A stretch of DNA of 25,382 bases from Acidobacteriota bacterium (lineage in GTDB: Bacteria > Acidobacteriota > Terriglobia > Terriglobales > Acidobacteriaceae): assembly GCA_021780095.1 (NCBI GenBank), contig JAJXZK010000252.1, forward strand, positions 477 through 25,858. Direction: 5' to 3'. The translations under genes were made by a program, and so were the position numbers. Position 1 is the first letter of the stretch, and every line of letters begins with the position of its first letter. Below the pieces are notes generated by a model. The model saw nothing but the letters and a program-made list of their open reading frames with translations, made no database searches and was not told the DNA's origin. Positions 21,995 through 25,382 of this stretch are shown one piece after another.

Positions 21995-23212
21995 ATGACA
22001 TTGCGAAGCGAAGTCGACCAAACGATTCGGCGCACCAGCCTCCTCATCACGATCAACGCCTGCATGTTTGTGTTCGGCATTGTCCTGTTGCTAATGGGTT
22101 CTCTTCTTCCCACTCTGAAATTCGGGGACGCACGCTCCGGTAGCCTCGGCTCATTTCCTCTGGTTGGAATTCTGGTTGCCACAGCGCTGGTTGGCCCGGT
22201 TCTGGACAAGCTTGGCGCGAAAGCTGCGTTGGCCGTGGCCCTGGCGCTCATCGCTTCCGCGCTCGCCGCCATTCCCTCGCTTGGGACTTATACCGCGATT
22301 GCCGTTGCCGCACTGGTGTACGGCCTGGGAGCGGGCGTGCTGAACGCTGCGACCAACACACTCATCTCCGGTCTCAGCGCATCGGGACGTGGCGCGGCGT
22401 TGAACCTGCTCGGATTTTCCTTTAGCCTGGGCGCGCTGGCGGTGCCGCTACTCATGTCCCTGACCAGAGGCAGGTTCTCGTCCGCGACCGTGCTGTATAT
22501 TTTGGCGGTCACCTCCGCCGCGATTCTTCTCTCCGTCCTGTTGCAGAAATTTCCCGCACCGACACAGGCGAGCACTCCGCTCGGCAGTCTGCTGAAAGTC
22601 CTCCGCCAACCCTTGGTATGGTTGTTTGGTGCGCTGCTTTTCTTTGAGTCCTGCAATGAAAACTGCATGTTCGTGTGGGCCGGCAAGGTTTCGCAGGATC
22701 TGCTGCATACATCGGCGCAACGGGCGGAACTGGTGCTGCTCGGACTGAGTGCTTCCATGGGGGCAGGGCGTCTGTTCGCCGTGCTCTGGCTCAGATGGAT
22801 CGGCGACCGCAACACCGTCCTGCTCTCGGCCAGCATCACCATTGCCGGAGCGATTACGGTGCTCAGTTCCGCAACGTTCTTCGGCGCGGCAATGGGTTTC
22901 TGCGTCATCGGCTTGGGACTCTCTGCCATCTTCCCTACGATTCTGGGGATGGCAGGAGATCGTTTCCCGCGCGAAACCGGAACTGTGTTTGGCGCAATCA
23001 TCACTGTGGGTCTGGTTGGCGGAGGTGCTGGACCGGTGCTCGGAAGTTGGGCCGCCACTTTCAATCCAGCCAGGGTCCTGGTGATTCCACTGGTAGCGGC
23101 GACTGGGGTGGCAGCTCTCACATGGATCGTCTCCAGCCGCAAGCACGCAGTCATCGGCAGCACATTATCGGCCGAGTCGAATCCATCCGGCAAGCCTGCC
23201 GACGTTCATTGA
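21995..23212 (+). CDS. MFS sugar transporter
   Basis: A 405-residue integral membrane protein with about 12 hydrophobic segments. The first is TSLLITINACMFVFGIVLLL; the loop LVGPVLDKLGAKAAL between helices 2 and 3 is a variant of the MFS Motif A. Features such as GLGAGVLNAATNTLISG and a long second half ending in GLVGGGAGPVLGSW recall the FucP-type MFS family of sugar/proton symporters. It is the last gene of the operon and would import the product of the GH42 and PIG-L enzymes. No strong ribosome binding site precedes the ATG, and the start could lie a few codons away. The substrate is inferred from neighbours. Confidence 0.9.
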   Translation: MTLRSEVDQTIRRTSLLITINACMFVFGIVLLLMGSLLPTLKFGDARSGSLGSFPLVGILVATALVGPVLDKLGAKAALAVALALIASALAAIPSLGTYTAIAVAALVYGLGAGVLNAATNTLISGLSASGRGAALNLLGFSFSLGALAVPLLMSLTRGRFSSATVLYILAVTSAAILLSVLLQKFPAPTQASTPLGSLLKVLRQPLVWLFGALLFFESCNENCMFVWAGKVSQDLLHTSAQRAELVLLGLSASMGAGRLFAVLWLRWIGDRNTVLLSASITIAGAITVLSSATFFGAAMGFCVIGLGLSAIFPTILGMAGDRFPRETGTVFGAIITVGLVGGGAGPVLGSWAATFNPARVLVIPLVAATGVAALTWIVSSRKHAVIGSTLSAESNPSGKPADVH

Positions 23213-23500
23213 GCTATTCGATAGCGCACAAGCGTCGTTCCAACCCATGCGATGAGGAGATATGAACAGAAATTCACCACCCAGCCAAATCGTTCAAGGA
23301 TTTTAGATCGAAATGACAAAGTGGCGTGCATCTCGATTCTCGCGGAGGTATGGTGCGAATCACGCCAAAGGACGCCAAGCCGACAGAGCACTCATGACGA
23401 TCAAAAAGCCACGGGACATGGTGAAAAATTGGCGGCCATGACGCTCTGGCTGCCCCCATTTTCATGGTGTGGATCGAGTATGGCGGGGGCCGCGCGATAC
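23213..23500. other. Intergenic region between the sugar operon and anti-sigma gene
   Basis: About 288 bases between convergent genes (MFS on plus, anti-sigma on minus). I see no protein-coding signal and no strong hairpin. Short frames here have no ribosome binding site or recognisable content. Confidence 0.5.
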
Positions 23501-24175
23501 TTAACCGCGGACAGAAGCTCCGGAGAAGGACAGGATCGCCCGGCCAGGGACAGGAATGCCGTAGAACAGAGCCGGAGTAAAGTGGCTCATTAGCAGCATG
23601 TTATCCAATGACTCGCGAACTTCCTTGGTGGTGGGGCCTGAGACGATGCGGTAGTCGTACACGCGGCCCTTATTGCTGATTGCGACTTCCACCAATACTG
23701 GATGCGTGAACGAACCGCCCGAATCCGTTCCACCCACCGTATACAGGAATTGTGGAGTCGTGGTGGTATCTGCCGTGGTCTCCGTGGCCGCAACCGGCGG
23801 AGGCGCCGCGACGGTCCCGATCATTAGTGCCATCACCCCCAGCAACACCATGGCAGTGGCCAGACCGGCCGCGCCGCGTACCAACACGGGTGACAAAGTA
23901 TTTTCCCAATACAGCTGCCAGGCCTCGATGCGTCTGCGCGTGGTGCGGGCCTTTTCCTGCGAAATAGCGACGCGAAGCCGCAATCCCAGATCGGCCGGAG
24001 GTTTCGCGGGCCCAATGCTGGCTAAGGCGCGCTGCAGCGCGCGCCATTCGGCAAACTCGGTGGTGCATTCCTGGCATTCTTCCAGGTGGCTGGCGATAGC
24101 ATGCATCGCGGTCCCTGACACGGCTCCGTCCAGGTATTCCGAAAACTGTGAACGTATTGACAGGCAATCAGTCAT
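23501..24175 (-). CDS. Zinc-finger anti-sigma factor with TonB-C-like extracytoplasmic domain
   Basis: A 224-residue protein whose ATG at 24175 follows GGGAGG and overlaps the sigma-factor stop (ATGA), so the pair is translationally coupled. The N-terminal zinc-binding anti-sigma domain has H30-x3-C34-x2-C37 (HLEECQEC). A single membrane helix lies at about 99-121. A Pro/Ala/Thr linker follows, then about 65 residues (VLVEVAISNKGRVYDYRIVS, FTPALFYGIPVPGRA) with the strand pattern and PALxxGxPVPG motif of TonB C-terminal domains. The zinc finger would hold the ECF sigma factor, while the outer part would sense a signal. Alternative reading: a TonB-like fold without energy transduction. Anti-sigma role is confident; the sensory role is inferred. 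Confidence 0.88.
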   Translation of the reverse strand: MTDCLSIRSQFSEYLDGAVSGTAMHAIASHLEECQECTTEFAEWRALQRALASIGPAKPPADLGLRLRVAISQEKARTTRRRIEAWQLYWENTLSPVLVRGAAGLATAMVLLGVMALMIGTVAAPPPVAATETTADTTTTPQFLYTVGGTDSGGSFTHPVLVEVAISNKGRVYDYRIVSGPTTKEVRESLDNMLLMSHFTPALFYGIPVPGRAILSFSGASVRG

Positions 24176-24924
24176 ACTGCCTCCCCAAATTGCCGACCCT
24201 GGGCGGACTGGGTCGATCCACAAGCTTCGCTCACCGACGTGCTGCTAACCGCCGGGCGACCGGACGGAATTCCTTTTTCCGGATGGGCTTGAGCCACCAA
24301 CGGCTGCAACCGTGCTCGTAACATGGCGCGCCCACGGACCAGGCGCGATTTCACGGTTCCTAAATGTGAGCCAAGAATCTCGGCAATTTCGTCGTATGGC
24401 AGGCCTTCCAGATCGCGCAAGATAACGACGGTCCGAAATGGTTCTTGAAGCCGGCGCAATTCGATTTCAACTTTCGCCCGAATTTCTTCGTGCTCGGTCA
24501 GTTCATAGGGAGAAGCGTGACCGTCGACTAGCCGGTCTTTCAGATACGTCGATTTTCCGTCGTCCGAAGCGTTGGTCTCCGCCTCAATCGTGATTTCGCG
24601 GCCGCGATGCCTGGACCACCAGCGGCGCTGATTCGATGCCTCGCGCAGCGCGATGCGATAGATCCAGGTTCGGAGGCTGGAGTCTCCGTGGAAACTACCG
24701 ATGTTGCGAAAGACTTTGATAAAGACATCTTGGCTAATGTCTGCAGCGTCGGAAGGGTCGGTGAGCATGCGCGAAATCAAACTGTAGATGGGAGCCTGAT
24801 ACTGTGCGATTAAAAGCGCAAACGCCTCTTCCGAGCCGGCTTGCAGCTCAGCGGTGAGGACGGATTCATCCGTCCGTATTGCGATTCCAGCAGCCAGATC
24901 TCCCAATGCAGAAGCCGCGGACAT
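24172..24924 (-). CDS. ECF (RpoE-type) sigma factor
   Basis: A 250-residue sigma factor. Region 2 is visible at about 31-105: FALLIAQYQAPIYSLISRML, DAADISQDVFIKVFRNIGSF and SSLRTWIYRIALREASNQRR. Region 4, at about 155-205, contains FRTVVILRDLEGLPYDEIAE and a helix-turn-helix with LGTVKSRLVRGRAMLRARL. GGAGG lies ahead of the ATG at 24924. The C-terminal 40 residues (ending EACGSTQSAQGRQFGEAV) are a Ser-rich extension beyond the usual ECF end. Its TGA overlaps the anti-sigma ATG. The sigma factor is held by the anti-sigma factor until a signal at the cell envelope releases it. Which genes it controls is not visible here. Confidence 0.95.
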   Translation of the reverse strand: MSAASALGDLAAGIAIRTDESVLTAELQAGSEEAFALLIAQYQAPIYSLISRMLTDPSDAADISQDVFIKVFRNIGSFHGDSSLRTWIYRIALREASNQRRWWSRHRGREITIEAETNASDDGKSTYLKDRLVDGHASPYELTEHEEIRAKVEIELRRLQEPFRTVVILRDLEGLPYDEIAEILGSHLGTVKSRLVRGRAMLRARLQPLVAQAHPEKGIPSGRPAVSSTSVSEACGSTQSAQGRQFGEAV

Positions 24925-25382
24925 GCGGTAACCTCCACCCTATCAGGCATGCGAACAGTTCTCAAGCGGGCTGCGGTCGTGAAAAAACAATGGACTGATT
25001 TCCAGCCTTCTTAGGTTAGACAAGGCCCAACCGGAAAAGGTTCCACATTCTTCAGGAATGCGGCAGGAAAGGTTTGCAAGTAGGGTACTGGATGGACAGC
25101 AAGCGCAATGTTTTCAGCACTTAGGAGCCCATTGGACGGGTTTTGTGGAGAAACGAAAATCCCTTGTCCTCCTTTGGGTCGCAATTTCGGATGCGCACGA
25201 CGAGAAATCCGAGATCCAAGTTGGGCCATACGCACCCCCTTTCAATGCAAATGTGGGAAGTGGAAGCGAATTGGCTATCCGCCTGCTCCACCCGAACCTC
25301 TCAGCACGTGAAGCTGCGATTTGGCCAGCATGGTTTGTCCGCCGCCTGGATTCACAAGCGTCGGTAACCAGATGGAGACGAT
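24925..25382. other. Right-end region without a confident gene
   Basis: The last 458 bases hold short frames on both strands, none with a ribosome binding site plus recognisable protein content. The first part must carry the promoter of the ECF sigma operon (minus strand). No clear -35/-10 pair matching an ECF autoregulatory promoter was found. Confidence 0.45.

Noticed and set aside
22288..23193. 301-residue minus-strand frame
   Set aside because: Antisense shadow of the MFS gene; Pro/Ala/Arg-rich with no motif.
23252..23593. 113-residue plus-strand frame after the MFS gene
   Set aside because: No ribosome binding site, no motif, and it overlaps the anti-sigma gene on the other strand.
25011..25235. 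74-residue minus-strand frame near the right end
   Set aside because: No ribosome binding site and no recognisable content; length is within chance expectation.
1..25382. CRISPR array, insertion sequence, tRNA, rRNA or attachment site
   Set aside because: No regularly spaced direct repeats, no transposase or integrase-like frame, and no tRNA cloverleaf or rRNA segment was seen by reading; a cmscan or tRNAscan run would settle RNA genes.

Overview
The window looks like chromosomal DNA from a Gram-negative soil-type bacterium, most probably an Acidobacteriota (Terriglobia). This is an inference from gene content: a DUF4382/DUF5666-type lipoprotein, several small secreted proteins of unknown function, a tandem UspA protein, an ECF sigma/anti-sigma pair, and a sugar cluster with exported enzymes. 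I see no rRNA, tRNA, CRISPR array, transposase or phage gene. Coding density is high and most starts have clear purine-rich ribosome binding sites.

Left part (1-9.7 kb): the 3' end of an archaeal-type fructose-1,6-bisphosphate aldolase/phosphatase, followed by a hairpin. Next comes a minus-strand run of a Gln/Arg-rich secreted coiled-coil protein, a MamS/MamX-like secreted OB-fold-like protein and a PEBP (YbhB-like) protein. A DUF4382-type lipoprotein, a Crp/Fnr-family regulator and a small four-cysteine protein follow, all on the minus strand. A plus-strand series then carries a secreted helical protein, a tandem universal stress protein and a secreted protein of unknown function. A receiver-only response regulator and a degenerate Usp-like protein lie on the minus strand.

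Centre (9.7-15.9 kb): a co-directional plus-strand series encodes an exported rubrerythrin, a DUF2231-type membrane protein, a membrane histidine kinase, an NtrC-type sigma-54 activator joined to the kinase without a gap, and a 598-residue fusion of a HAD phosphatase to a HerA/VirB4-like P-loop ATPase with a third C-terminal segment. The theme is stress, redox and signalling.

Right part (16.0-23.2 kb): a compact sugar-utilisation locus. A GntR/HutC regulator and a Tat-exported PIG-L deacetylase face away from an SIS-domain protein, an exported GH42-like glycosidase, a ROK kinase and an MFS sugar transporter. Glycosidase and kinase overlap by four bases. Together they suggest extracytoplasmic cleavage and deacetylation of an amino-sugar-containing glycan, uptake, phosphorylation, then isomerisation or deamination. 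Three of the enzymes carry substitutions at sites that are conserved in their families.

Right edge (23.5-25.4 kb): an ECF sigma factor and its zinc-finger anti-sigma partner, translationally coupled on the minus strand. The anti-sigma factor has a TonB-C-like extracytoplasmic end. The last 458 bases hold no gene I can support.
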